This document shows, piece by piece, positions 26,300 to 34,908 of a DNA stretch of 44,667 nucleotides. Below the pieces are notes generated by a model that made no database searches, was not told where the DNA came from, and saw only the letters and a program-made list of their open reading frames with translations. A program made the position numbers and the translations under genes. The DNA lies in NCBI GenBank assembly GCA_013368795.1, contig JABFXX010000653.1, positions 1-44,667 on the forward strand, given 5' to 3'. Each line of letters begins with the position of its first letter. Positions within the stretch are counted from its first letter, which is position 1. The stretch is from Kofleriaceae bacterium (GTDB lineage: Bacteria; Myxococcota_A; Polyangia; Haliangiales; Haliangiaceae).

Positions 26300-27216
26300 C
26301 TCGCTACGTCGTTGCCGCCGCCCTCGCGTTCGCGCTCGTCGCCGGTGCTGGCTATGCGATCTACGTGACGTGGATGCGCGAGCCCGCGTCGGCGCATGCG
26401 GCGACGACGCCCCCCGTTGCGCCATCGATCGCGGCGCCGGTCGCCGCACCGGCGCCAGAACCGACCGTGCGCGTCGTCCGCATCGAGGGCACGGTCGAGA
26501 AGCGCGTCGGCGCGAGCTGGATCCCGGTGAACGCCGGCGAGTCGCTAACCGAGCAGGACACGATCCGCACGGGCGCGAAGGCGCGCGCGGAGATCGATGT
26601 TGGCGCCACCGTCCTCGTCGAGGCGCGCACGGAGATCACCGTCGGTGAGATCTCGGCGCACGTCTCGCAGGTCGTGCTGAGCGCCGGCCACGTGTCGGCG
26701 AACGCGCAGGCAGGCACGACGATCCGGATCGCGACGCCAGAGACCGAGACATTCGCGGAGGCGACAGCCGGTGCGTTCGACGTCCTCAGCTCGGGCACCG
26801 GCCAGGTCACGGTCGCGACCAAGCGCGGCAACGCGAAGGTCACGGCGCGCGGCGAGACCGTCGCCGTCGGCGAGGGCACACAGACGATCGTCCGGCACGG
26901 CGAAGCGCCGACGGAACCGACGGCGATCCCGAGCTCGCTGTTCCTCAAGATCAGCGCCGCGGGCACCGATCGCGAGATCAGTGCGATCCGCGGCGAGACG
27001 ACGCCCGGCGCGGTCCTCACGATCAACGGCGAGCGCACGACGCCTGATGCCGCCGGTACGTTCGCGCAGAGGGTCGCGTTCCCGAAGGGCTCGAACGTCA
27101 TCGTCATCATGGTCGAGGACGCGATGGGACGGCAGGAGACGAGGGTCGTCCGGCGCACCGCAGTGCATCCTCCGGTCGAGACGCCGAAGCTCGAGACGAC
27201 AGTGGACTGGAAATGA
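26296..27216 (+). CDS. FecR-domain periplasmic protein with C-terminal Ig-like domain
   Basis: A 306-residue protein with an N-terminal signal anchor (MTRYVVAAALAFALVAGAGY) and an Ala/Pro linker. A FecR domain lies at about 58-165 (VVRIEGTVEKRVGASWIPVNAGESL, DTIRTGAKARAEIDVG, LSAGHVSANAQAGTTI). A C-terminal beta-sandwich lies at about 218-290 (SAIRGETTPGAVLTINGERTTPDAAGTF), resembling bacterial Ig-like or glucodextranase-type domains. No sigma factor is nearby, so here the FecR domain accompanies histidine kinases instead. Its ATG overlaps the previous stop (ATGA) and its stop overlaps the next start. Confidence 0.82.
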   Translation: MTRYVVAAALAFALVAGAGYAIYVTWMREPASAHAATTPPVAPSIAAPVAAPAPEPTVRVVRIEGTVEKRVGASWIPVNAGESLTEQDTIRTGAKARAEIDVGATVLVEARTEITVGEISAHVSQVVLSAGHVSANAQAGTTIRIATPETETFAEATAGAFDVLSSGTGQVTVATKRGNAKVTARGETVAVGEGTQTIVRHGEAPTEPTAIPSSLFLKISAAGTDREISAIRGETTPGAVLTINGERTTPDAAGTFAQRVAFPKGSNVIVIMVEDAMGRQETRVVRRTAVHPPVETPKLETTVDWK

Positions 27217-28535
27217 CGCGCGTCGCATTCCTTGCCGCGCTCGCCGTCGCGCGCATCGCTCACGCCGACACGCGGTCGTCCGGTCCGCTCGCGATCACGG
27301 CGCCCGATGCGGTACTCGGCCGCGATACATCGATCGAGCTGACCGCACGCGCGCGCGGGCTCGTCCACTGGGTGACGAGCACGGGCGAGGTGTCGTCGCC
27401 GACGATCGAGGGCGACATCCAGCGCGTGACGCTGACCCTGCCGGCGGCGAAGTACCCGCAGCTCGCCATCGTCGCCGCGCTCGACGACACCGGCGTGCTT
27501 GTCGATTGGGTCGCGGTACCGCTCGCCGGTCGCGCGACGATCAAGGTCGACACGTCACCGAATGCCGACGTCGTCGTCGATGTCGCCGGCGCTCGCACCG
27601 AGCCGGTGCGCGCGTCCGCCGCGGGCATCGCAGAGGTCTCGATCGTCGTTCCGCCGGGCATCACCACCGTACGGACGATCGCGACGACGCGCAGAGGCAC
27701 GACGCTCGAGAAACAGCAGCCCCTCGGCGTGCCGCCGGTGAAGTCTGTCCTCGCGGCATGTCTCGCCGATCGCGTCGTCGCCATCGCCACGACGAGCACC
27801 GGCGTTCCACTCGATGTCGCGCCCGCGATCACGGCGTCGACGGGCGCGCTCGCGCCGACCACTGCGAACGGCATCGCGAGCGCGATCATCACGTCGACAC
27901 ATCGCGAGGCGGCTTCCGACGAGCATGTCGCGATCACTGCGACGGTGGCCGACCAGCAGGCAAGCTGCGAGCTGACGCTTCACCACGAGCCGCCACCCCT
28001 TCGGTCGCCTCCACGGGTCGACGTCGCTCCTCCTCCGCCGGCACGACCCGACGCACGCTTCGAGCTCGTGTCTCGCGTCGGCGTGCTGACGAACCTCGGG
28101 CGGATCACGACGCCGTATGCGTCGGTGTCGCTCGGCGTGCGCGTGTCGCGGCACCTCGTCGTCGATGCGTCGGTCGGCGGCTACACGTCGAGGGTCGACG
28201 CGATGACCGAGACCGGCGAACCCGTCGATGGCCGGCTCACCGCGCTCCCGACGCTCGTCCGGCTCGCGTATCGCCGGCCGTTCGGCGCCGCCCAGCTCTG
28301 GCTCGGCGCGGGCGGTGGCATCGCGACGGCGACGAGCCGCGTGCAGTCCCCGCTCGGCAGCTCCCGCGCGACGTCGGTCGTTCCCGCCGCGACCGCCGCG
28401 GCCGGCATTGCCTTGCACCTCGGTCCGGGCGCGGTCGCCGCCGAGGTCGGCTACGTCCACGCGACGGTGCACGAGGCGCTGTCCGGTCGCGTCGGCGGCG
28501 TCGTGACCTCCGTCGGATTCGCCGTCGATCTCTAG
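27213..28535 (+). CDS. Outer-membrane protein: Ig-like N-terminal domains plus C-terminal beta-barrel
   Basis: A 440-residue exported protein with a signal peptide ending AHA at residue 18. Residues about 20-260 read as two or three Ig-like sandwiches (ITAPDAVLGRDTSIELTARA and similar). A Pro-rich linker (HHEPPPLRSPPRVDVAPPPPA) precedes a barrel at about 285-440 of eight or so amphipathic strands (ARFELVSRVGVLTNLG, YASVSLGVRVSRHLVVDASVGGY) ending GFAVDL. It is the last gene of the operon, coupled by ATGA overlap. I infer that it is the outer-membrane component of the sensing complex. Confidence 0.75.
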   Translation: MTRVAFLAALAVARIAHADTRSSGPLAITAPDAVLGRDTSIELTARARGLVHWVTSTGEVSSPTIEGDIQRVTLTLPAAKYPQLAIVAALDDTGVLVDWVAVPLAGRATIKVDTSPNADVVVDVAGARTEPVRASAAGIAEVSIVVPPGITTVRTIATTRRGTTLEKQQPLGVPPVKSVLAACLADRVVAIATTSTGVPLDVAPAITASTGALAPTTANGIASAIITSTHREAASDEHVAITATVADQQASCELTLHHEPPPLRSPPRVDVAPPPPARPDARFELVSRVGVLTNLGRITTPYASVSLGVRVSRHLVVDASVGGYTSRVDAMTETGEPVDGRLTALPTLVRLAYRRPFGAAQLWLGAGGGIATATSRVQSPLGSSRATSVVPAATAAAGIALHLGPGAVAAEVGYVHATVHEALSGRVGGVVTSVGFAVDL

Positions 28536-28556
28536 GTCCGCCAGTCACCAGCGGAC
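28534..28556. terminator. Hairpin at the end of the kinase operon
   Basis: GGTCCGC (28534-28540) and GCGGACC (28550-28556) form a perfect 7-bp stem with a 9-nt loop, beginning at the last gene's stop codon. No T-tract follows, so it is at best a pausing or Rho-assisted terminator, or an mRNA end stabiliser. Confidence 0.45.
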
Positions 28557-28662
28557 CGCCCGGCCCGACCACTCGAGTTGCCGGCGCCTCGGGCCCCTCT
28601 TGGATCCTACGGTGTTACCGCCCGGTCCGACCGGCACGCGGCGTGCTCATCGGCCCGCCACC

Positions 28663-30354
28663 ATGCGTCGCCTCTCCATCCTGCTCTTGTTCCTGGTCGC
28701 CTGTGCCGACACCACCGGTGGTGCCGACGAGGAATGGGGCATGGACGGCCCCGTCGAGCCGGTGCCCGCGCCGGGCAAGGAGGACTCGCAGTACCGCAAG
28801 GGCCTGTTCGTCAACACGAACACGACGCGCACGCAGGTATGGACCGCGCGAAACAAATGGGAAGACACCGATACGCCGGCTGCGCGGGCGGCGGGCCTCG
28901 CGTGGGCCGCGAACAGCGGGCTCACGTGGGACGAGAAGTACGCGAAGTGGCTCGAGTCGCTCGAGTGGATCCCGTCGCTCGACAACTACTCGACGACGGT
29001 GCGCCTGACGACGCCATGGGGCAAGACGCTGCCCTCGCCGTACCTCGAGTGCGCCGAGATGGGCATGTTCCTCCGCATCACGTTCGCCGCCTGGTACGAG
29101 CTGCCGCTGCAGTTCGAGGCGATCGCGAACGGCCAGCGCGTCTACTTCGGTCACTATGGCGTGCGGACCGTGAACGGCCGCTTCGCCGAGTCGCCCGAGT
29201 TCGGCGTCGCGTACAAGGACTACACGTCGAGCACGACGTGGCGGACGAGCTGGCCGAAGGACCAGGCGCTGCGCAAGCGCAAGCTGTGGGGCGGCGTCGA
29301 CGAGCAGCCCGAGCTCGGCGCGAACCAGGTGTTCGGCGCGTACGTCGACGAGATTCACCTCAACAAGCGCGCCGCCTACTTCACGGTGATGACGCTCAAC
29401 TACCTCAGCTCGCAGAACCTCGCCGACACCGCGAACACGTACAACATCGTCCCCGAGGCGGTGCGCGCCGGCGACATCCTGATCGAGCGCTGGCAGAAGA
29501 ACGGCATCGGTCACACGCTCGTCGTCAAGGAAGTGAAACCGATCGGCGCGGCGAGCCTCGACGTCACGACGATCAGCGGCTCGATGCCGCGGCGCCAGGG
29601 CGTCAAGCAGTCGGGCCAGTCGTCGAAGGGCTACTTCACGAGCGAGTACACCGGCGGCGAGGGCGTATCCGACGACGGCGTCGAGTACTCGAAGCTCGGC
29701 GGTGGCATCAAGCGCTGGCGCGTGACGAAGAACGTCGGCGGCTACTGGACGAACACCTGGATGAACGCCGACGAGGCACACTGGATCAACTCGCTCGACT
29801 ACCCGCGCATCGCCGCGCGCCCGGCGCGGTTCCAGTCGCTGCTCGGCCAGGTCACGCCGCAGCAGATGAAGACGGAGCTGCTCGCGCAGATCGCCGACGC
29901 GCGCCACCACCTCGAGCAGTACCCGGCGTCGTGCTCGGCGCGCGAGCGGCGCGAGCAGGCGTTCCGCATGCTCTACGGCATCGCGTGGGAGCTCGGCACG
30001 ACGCAGGCCGCGCTCGACGACCAGTACCGCACGCAGGCCGACTACGTGCTCGGCGAGCTCGAGTACACCAAGAGCAAGACGTGCTGCTGGAACAGCTCGA
30101 CGTCGGCGATGTACGACCTGGTCATGAAGAAGGCGGCGGCCGACCAGGCGTCTGCCGATTCGCGCAATGTTTGCGAGGCGCCCGTCGTGTTCAAGTCGCG
30201 CGCCGACGGTTACAAGTACTGGGCGGACTACGCCGCCTCGATCGGGCGCGGCGCCGAATGGCGGGCGTGGAGCGAGGACGAGTCGTGCCCGCAGAAGAAT
30301 GTCGCAGCGGACACCGAGACCGAGCTCGAGGCGACGCCGTACTGCTCGCTCTGA
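28663..30354 (+). CDS. Lipoprotein with a possible papain-like (NlpC/CHAP-type) domain
   Basis: A 563-residue lipoprotein (MRRLSILLLFLVAC, Cys14). Residues about 120-290 have the order of a papain-like cysteine enzyme: Cys130 at the head of a hydrophobic helix (LECAEMGMFLRITFAAWY), then AGDILIERW and His284 in IGHTLVVKEV, which resembles the PGDLVFF...GHVGIY pattern of NlpC/P60 and CHAP enzymes. A third catalytic residue cannot be assigned by eye. The remainder (about 340-563) is helical, with paired cysteines (TCCWNSS, NVCEAP, ESCPQ). Wall or peptide hydrolysis is therefore a hypothesis. The upstream frame to 28600 is rejected because the ATG at 28663 begins the lipoprotein signal. Confidence 0.75.
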   Translation: MRRLSILLLFLVACADTTGGADEEWGMDGPVEPVPAPGKEDSQYRKGLFVNTNTTRTQVWTARNKWEDTDTPAARAAGLAWAANSGLTWDEKYAKWLESLEWIPSLDNYSTTVRLTTPWGKTLPSPYLECAEMGMFLRITFAAWYELPLQFEAIANGQRVYFGHYGVRTVNGRFAESPEFGVAYKDYTSSTTWRTSWPKDQALRKRKLWGGVDEQPELGANQVFGAYVDEIHLNKRAAYFTVMTLNYLSSQNLADTANTYNIVPEAVRAGDILIERWQKNGIGHTLVVKEVKPIGAASLDVTTISGSMPRRQGVKQSGQSSKGYFTSEYTGGEGVSDDGVEYSKLGGGIKRWRVTKNVGGYWTNTWMNADEAHWINSLDYPRIAARPARFQSLLGQVTPQQMKTELLAQIADARHHLEQYPASCSARERREQAFRMLYGIAWELGTTQAALDDQYRTQADYVLGELEYTKSKTCCWNSSTSAMYDLVMKKAAADQASADSRNVCEAPVVFKSRADGYKYWADYAASIGRGAEWRAWSEDESCPQKNVAADTETELEATPYCSL

Positions 30355-30371
30355 GGTAGCCTCCTGAGCGG

Positions 30372-31730
30372 ATGATCTCCGCGACCGGCCTGCTCGAGCT
30401 CATCGGCAAGACGCCTCTCGTCCGCGTGTCGTGCTTCGACACTGCCGGCAGCGAGCTGTGGCTCAAGCTCGAGAGCAACAACCCGGGCGGCTCGATCAAG
30501 GATCGCATCGGCCTGTCGATGATCGCCGCCGCCGAGCAGGCGGGCCTGTTGAAGCCGGGCGGTCACATCATCGAGGCGACCGCCGGCAACACCGGCCTCG
30601 GCCTCGCGCTCGTGTCGGCGCTGCGCGGCTATCGCCTGACGCTCGTCGTGCCCGACAAGATGAGCCAGGAGAAGGTCACGCACCTGAAGGCGCTCGGTGC
30701 CGAGGTGATCTGGACGCGCTCCGACGTCGGCAAGGGCCACCCCGCGTACTACCAGGACATGGCGCAGCGGATCGCGGGCGAGACAGGCGCGTTCTACGTG
30801 AACCAGTTCGAGAACCCGGCGAACCCCGCGGCGCACGAGCAGACGACCGCGCCCGAGATCTGGGAACAGACCGGTCACCAGCTCGACGCGATCGTCGCGG
30901 GCGTCGGCAGCGGCGGCACGATCACCGGCATGTCGCGCTACTTCGGCAAGGTCGCGCCCGACGTCGAGATCGTGCTCGCCGATCCGAAGGGCTCGGTGCT
31001 CGCCGGCTACGTCGAGACCGGCAAGGTCGGCGAGGCCGGCAGCTGGCTCGTCGAGGGCATCGGCGAGGACTTCATCCCGCCAATCTGCGACCTGTCGCGC
31101 GTGAAGCGTGCATACACGATCGACGACGCCGAGGCATTCGCGACCGTGCGCACGCTGCTCGCGAAGGAGGGCATCCTCGCCGGCACCTCGAGCGGTGTGC
31201 TCGTCGCGGCGGCCGCGCGCTACTGCCGCGATCGCAAGACGCCCGGCAAGGTCGTCACGTTCGTGTGCGACAGCGGCGCGAAGTATCTGTCGAAGGCATA
31301 TCGCGACGAGTGGCTCGCCGATCAGGGCCTGTTGCCGCACGCGACGTACGGCGATCTCCGCGACGTCGTGGCGAGGCGCGCGGGCCAGCTCGTCGACGTC
31401 TCGCCCGACGACGCACTTCGCGTCGCATACGCGCGGATGCGCCTGCACGACGTCTCGCAGCTGCCGGTGCTCGATCGCGGCGCGCTCGTCGGTATCCTCG
31501 ACGAGAGCGACCTGCTCGTCGCCGCGCTGGCGGGCGACCACGCGTTCGGCAAGTCGGTGCGCGACGTGATGTCGACGAAGGTCGAGACGCTGGCGCCGAA
31601 CGCATCGATCGCCGATCTCGTCGCCGTGCTCGACCGAGGGCTCGTCGGCGTCGTCGTCGATCGCGGCGCGCTGTTTGGAATCGTGACGAGGATCGATCTG
31701 GTGAACTACCTGAGGAGGAGGATCGCGTGA
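30372..31730 (+). CDS. Cystathionine beta-synthase with C-terminal CBS domain pair
   Basis: A 452-residue PLP enzyme that condenses serine and homocysteine (or a related thiol) to cystathionine in transsulfuration. The fold-type II core (about 1-320) contains LIGKTPLVRV, the PLP lysine K43 in NPGGSIKDRIG, TAGNTGLGLAL (substrate loop) and the phosphate-binding GVGSGGT at 177-183. Two CBS motifs (about 335-450) probably bind an adenosyl ligand for regulation. The N-terminal haem-binding region of the human enzyme is absent, as in other bacterial forms. The gene ends in a Shine-Dalgarno for the next gene and overlaps it by 4 nt. Confidence 0.9.
   Translation: MISATGLLELIGKTPLVRVSCFDTAGSELWLKLESNNPGGSIKDRIGLSMIAAAEQAGLLKPGGHIIEATAGNTGLGLALVSALRGYRLTLVVPDKMSQEKVTHLKALGAEVIWTRSDVGKGHPAYYQDMAQRIAGETGAFYVNQFENPANPAAHEQTTAPEIWEQTGHQLDAIVAGVGSGGTITGMSRYFGKVAPDVEIVLADPKGSVLAGYVETGKVGEAGSWLVEGIGEDFIPPICDLSRVKRAYTIDDAEAFATVRTLLAKEGILAGTSSGVLVAAAARYCRDRKTPGKVVTFVCDSGAKYLSKAYRDEWLADQGLLPHATYGDLRDVVARRAGQLVDVSPDDALRVAYARMRLHDVSQLPVLDRGALVGILDESDLLVAALAGDHAFGKSVRDVMSTKVETLAPNASIADLVAVLDRGLVGVVVDRGALFGIVTRIDLVNYLRRRIA
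31713..31721 (+). promoter_or_regulatory. Strong ribosome-binding site inside the CBS gene end
   Basis: AGGAGGAGG lies in the last codons of the cystathionine beta-synthase gene, 5 nt upstream of the GTG at 31727. It decides the start of the acyl-CoA ligase over the ATG codons at 31739 and 31742. Confidence 0.75.
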
Positions 31731-33322
31731 GCTCGACGATGATGGATGTTCCCCTGACGCTCGACTGGATCGCAGACCGAGCGGAACGCTGGTTTCCCGA
31801 TGTCGAAATCGTGTCGCGCAGGCCCGACAAGAGCCTGACGCGCACGACATACGCACGCGTGATCGCGCGGGCGAAACGGCTCGCGCGAGCGCTCGGCGCC
31901 GCCGGAATCAAGCGCGGTGATCGCGTCGCGACGTTGATGTGGAACCATGCCGAGCATCTCGAGGCGTACTTCGGCATCCCGCTCGCCGGCGCGGTCATCC
32001 ACACGCTGAACCTCCGCCTGCATCCCGACGAGATCGCCTACATCGCGATGGACGCGGGCGACCGCATCCTGATCGTCGACGACGTGCTGCTGCCGCTCTA
32101 CGACAAGGTCGTCGCGTCGGGCGCGAAGTTCGAGCGCGTGCTCGTGGTCGGAAGTCATGGCGAGCACGAGAGCTACGAGGCGTTCCTCGAGGCGGCCCCG
32201 GCGACGCGCGCGCTGCCGCGGCTCGCCGAGACCGACGAGCTCGGCACCTGCTACACGAGCGGCACGACGGGCAGGCCCAAAGGCGTCGTGTACTCGCATC
32301 GCTCGACGCTGCTGCACACGCTCGTCGCGGCGATGCCCGACTCGCTGTCGCTCAGTCATGCCGATTCGCTGCTGCCGGTCGTGCCGATGTTCCACGTCAA
32401 CGCGTGGGGCCTGCCGTACATCGCCGCGATGGTCGGCGCGAAGGTCGTGTTCCCAGGTTGTCACCTCGATCCGCCGAGCCTGCTCGAGCTGATGGCGACC
32501 GAGCGCGTGACGATCGCGGCCGGCGTGCCGACGATCTGGATCGGCATTCGCGACGTGCTCGACGCCAAGCCGGGTCACTACAAGCTCGTGCCGAACGTGC
32601 GGATGATCGTCGGCGGCTCGGCGGCGCCCGAGCAGCTGATCCGCGACTTCGATCGCCACGGCCTGACGTTGATCCATGCATGGGGCATGACGGAGACGTC
32701 GCCTATCGGGACGGTGTCGCGGCTACCCGCCGCACTCGAGGGCGCCGACGACGCGACGAAGTACGCGCTGCGCGCGAGACAGGGGCGCCCGGTGCCGTTC
32801 GTCGAGCTCCGCGTGCGCAACGAGAACGGTGACGTGCCCGCCGACGACACGACGAGCGGCGAAGTGCACATTCGCGGCCCGTGGATCTCGGCGAGCTACG
32901 TCGGTGGGCACACGCCCGAACGCTGGACCGACGACGGGTTCTTTCGAACCGGCGACGTCGCGCGCATCGACAAGCACGGCTTCATCAAGCTGACGGACCG
33001 CATTGCCGACCTCATCAAGTCGGGCGGCGAATGGATCGCGTCCCAGGAGCTCGAGAACGCGCTCATGGGACATCCCGCAGTGCGCGAGGCGGCGGTCATT
33101 GGCGTACCGCACCCCAAGTGGAGCGAACGGCCGCTGGCGGCGGTGGTGCTGAAAGACGGTCAGCTATGCGTCGCCGACGAGCTGAGAACCTTCCTGGCCT
33201 CGCGGTTCCCCAAGTTCTGGGTCCCCGATGCATTCGTGTTCGTCGAGACGATTCCGCGCACCTCGGCGGGCAAGTTCAAGAAGACCGAGCTACGCGATAC
33301 GTATCGCGACTGGAAGTGGTGA
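31727..33322 (+). CDS. Medium/long-chain acyl-CoA synthetase (AMP-forming)
   Basis: A 531-residue member of the ANL superfamily, which activates a carboxylic acid with ATP to an acyl-adenylate and then an acyl-CoA. The P-loop is [12 protein letters not shown] at about 176-187. The A5 motif is [10 protein letters not shown]. The A7/A8 hinge is [32 protein letters not shown]. The catalytic A10 lysine lies in RTSAGKFKK. The sequence is of the type annotated as fatty-acid-CoA ligase (FadD/AlkK-like). The start is GTG 31727, supported by the strong ribosome-binding site and a 4-nt overlap with the upstream gene. The pairing with cystathionine beta-synthase is not an obvious pathway. Confidence 0.9.
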   Translation: MSSTMMDVPLTLDWIADRAERWFPDVEIVSRRPDKSLTRTTYARVIARAKRLARALGAAGIKRGDRVATLMWNHAEHLEAYFGIPLAGAVIHTLNLRLHPDEIAYIAMDAGDRILIVDDVLLPLYDKVVASGAKFERVLVVGSHGEHESYEAFLEAAPATRALPRLAETDELGTCYTSGTTGRPKGVVYSHRSTLLHTLVAAMPDSLSLSHADSLLPVVPMFHVNAWGLPYIAAMVGAKVVFPGCHLDPPSLLELMATERVTIAAGVPTIWIGIRDVLDAKPGHYKLVPNVRMIVGGSAAPEQLIRDFDRHGLTLIHAWGMTETSPIGTVSRLPAALEGADDATKYALRARQGRPVPFVELRVRNENGDVPADDTTSGEVHIRGPWISASYVGGHTPERWTDDGFFRTGDVARIDKHGFIKLTDRIADLIKSGGEWIASQELENALMGHPAVREAAVIGVPHPKWSERPLAAVVLKDGQLCVADELRTFLASRFPKFWVPDAFVFVETIPRTSAGKFKKTELRDTYRDWKW

Positions 33323-33357
33323 GAGGTGAGTTAGAGCACGAAGACCTCGACGGTTGG

Positions 33358-33369
33358 ACGACCGGTCGT
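33358..33369. repeat. 12-bp perfect palindrome upstream of the deacetylase gene
   Basis: ACGACCGGTCGT reads the same on both strands. It lies 43 nt upstream of the GTG at 33413 and could be a repressor site; nothing else supports this. Confidence 0.4.
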
Positions 33370-33412
33370 TCTTGTGAGTCTCCGTAGGATCCGCTACCCA
33401 TCAGAGGTGGCA

Positions 33413-34048
33413 GTGAATGTTCGCGCCCTGGTAAAGAACGCGGTCTTCGACCGGATCCCCGGTGTCCTGCGGAAGGGACCGGCGATCGGCAAGAGGGTCG
33501 CGCTCACATTCGACGATGGCCCCGATCCGATGACGCCGCAGCTGCTCGAGCTGCTCGACGATCTCGGCGTCCCGGCCACGTTCTTCGTATGCGGCAACCG
33601 CGCGGTCGAGCATCCCCAGCTGATCCGCGAGTACGTGCGACGCGGCCACCAGGTTGCGAACCACGGCTTCGATCACCAGCGGTTCTCGAAGCTGTCGCGG
33701 CGCGCGCTCCTCGAGCAGATGGACCAGACCGAGCGCGCGATCGGTGGTCAGGTCAGCGGTCAGGCGTGGGTGAGGCCGCCGCACGGTTCGATCGATCCAT
33801 TGTCGATGCTGACGCTGCGCTCGGCGGGCTACATCATCGCGATGTGGTCGGTCGACTCGATGGATCACAGCGAGCACGATCCGGCGAAGCTCGCCGAGAC
33901 GTGCGGTCCCGCCAACGTCGGCGCGGGCGACGTCGTGCTGTTCCACGAGGGCCAGACCTGGACGATGGAGGCCCTGCCCCGCATCGTCGCCGCGCTGCAC
34001 GCGAGCGGCCTCGAGTGCGTGACGATGCACGACCTGTTCGCTAAGTAG
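33413..34048 (+). CDS. Polysaccharide deacetylase (NodB homology domain)
   Basis: A 211-residue carbohydrate esterase family 4 enzyme, which removes N- or O-acetyl groups from a glycan such as peptidoglycan or an exopolysaccharide. The motifs are intact: LTFDDGPDP (base D34 and metal ligand D35), NHGFDH (metal ligands H84 and H88), RPPHG (about 121-125) and FHEG near the end in place of the usual LHD-type motif. No signal peptide is seen, so it may be cytoplasmic or exported by another route. GTG 33413 is preceded by AGAGG at 5 nt spacing and is preferred to the GTG at 33374, which would add 13 residues without a ribosome site. It converges with the DMT transporter, with an 8-nt overlap. Confidence 0.88.
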   Translation: MNVRALVKNAVFDRIPGVLRKGPAIGKRVALTFDDGPDPMTPQLLELLDDLGVPATFFVCGNRAVEHPQLIREYVRRGHQVANHGFDHQRFSKLSRRALLEQMDQTERAIGGQVSGQAWVRPPHGSIDPLSMLTLRSAGYIIAMWSVDSMDHSEHDPAKLAETCGPANVGAGDVVLFHEGQTWTMEALPRIVAALHASGLECVTMHDLFAK

Positions 34049-34898
34049 TCGGCCACGCCATCAGCACGGCGCCGGCCGCGACGAGCACGGCGCCGCTGAT
34101 CTCCGCGCGCCGCGGACGCTCGCCGATCAGCGCGGCGAGACCGATCGCGAACAGCACCGACGTGTTGCGCAGCGTGAGTACGTAGCCCGCGCCGCCGGCG
34201 GCGAGCGCCTCCATCAGGATGAGGAACGAGCCGCCGCAGATCGCGCCCATGAGCAGCACGCGTCCCGGGCGCGTGCGGATGATGCCAGCGGCGACGCGGC
34301 GGCCCTCGGTGCCGAGACGCACGATGTTGATCGCGCTGGCGACCGCGAGCGCGACCGCGAACACCGCCGACGCGCTGCCGCCGGTGCGCAGCGCCTCCTT
34401 GTACGCGAGGTGATAGCCGGCGATCGCGACCGCGCATGCGGCGGCCCAGGCGAGCGCGTCCTTGCGAGCTGCGCGTGCGGTCGGATTCACGCCAACGCTC
34501 GTCAGCGCGAGACCGGCGAGCACGACCGCGCTGCCGATCGCCGACGTCGTCGTGATCGTCTCGCCGAGGAGGCCAACCGAGACCGGCCAGACGACGAGGA
34601 TCGCGCCGCCGCGCGAGACCGTGTAGACGGGGCCGAGCGGCCCCTTGTCGAGCGCCTTCGCGAGCGACGCGAAGTACATCCACTCGAGCACGCCCGCGGC
34701 GACCGTCCAGATCGCGGACTCGGTCGTCGCGAACGGCGGCTCCTCGAGCGCCCAGCGGATCGCCGCGACGATCGCCGCGAGGAGCGTCGCGACGCTGACC
34801 GCCGCGACGAGCGAGCGGTCTTTGTCCTTCTCCATGCGCAACAGCGCGTTCCACGTCGCGTGGAGCAGCGCCGAGAACAGGACGAGCGCGACGATCAA
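34041..34898 (-). CDS. EamA/DMT-family transporter
   Basis: A 285-residue inner-membrane protein with ten predicted helices in two EamA repeats (first half from IVALVLFSALLHATWNALLR, second from ALAWAAACAVAIAGYHLAYK). It has the family turn at GETITTTSAIGSAVVLAGLAL and, in the second repeat, GERPRRAEISGAVLVAAGAVL. Members export or import small metabolites such as amino acids. The start is a TTG at 34898, 10 bp after the phaC stop; no better start exists nearby. As the last gene of the PHA operon it may move a carboxylate or amino acid, but the substrate is unknown. Confidence 0.85.
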   Translation of the reverse strand: MIVALVLFSALLHATWNALLRMEKDKDRSLVAAVSVATLLAAIVAAIRWALEEPPFATTESAIWTVAAGVLEWMYFASLAKALDKGPLGPVYTVSRGGAILVVWPVSVGLLGETITTTSAIGSAVVLAGLALTSVGVNPTARAARKDALAWAAACAVAIAGYHLAYKEALRTGGSASAVFAVALAVASAINIVRLGTEGRRVAAGIIRTRPGRVLLMGAICGGSFLILMEALAAGGAGYVLTLRNTSVLFAIGLAALIGERPRRAEISGAVLVAAGAVLMAWPTT

Positions 34899-34908
34899 CG
34901 ATCGCAGC

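Noticed and set aside
28534-28556. Classical intrinsic terminator
   Set aside because: The stem is real, but there is no T-tract, so I list it only as a hairpin of uncertain role.
30431-31726. N-terminal extension of the acyl-CoA ligase frame through the CBS gene
   Set aside because: The ligase family starts near 31727, where a strong ribosome-binding site lies. The upstream part is an out-of-phase reading of cystathionine beta-synthase.
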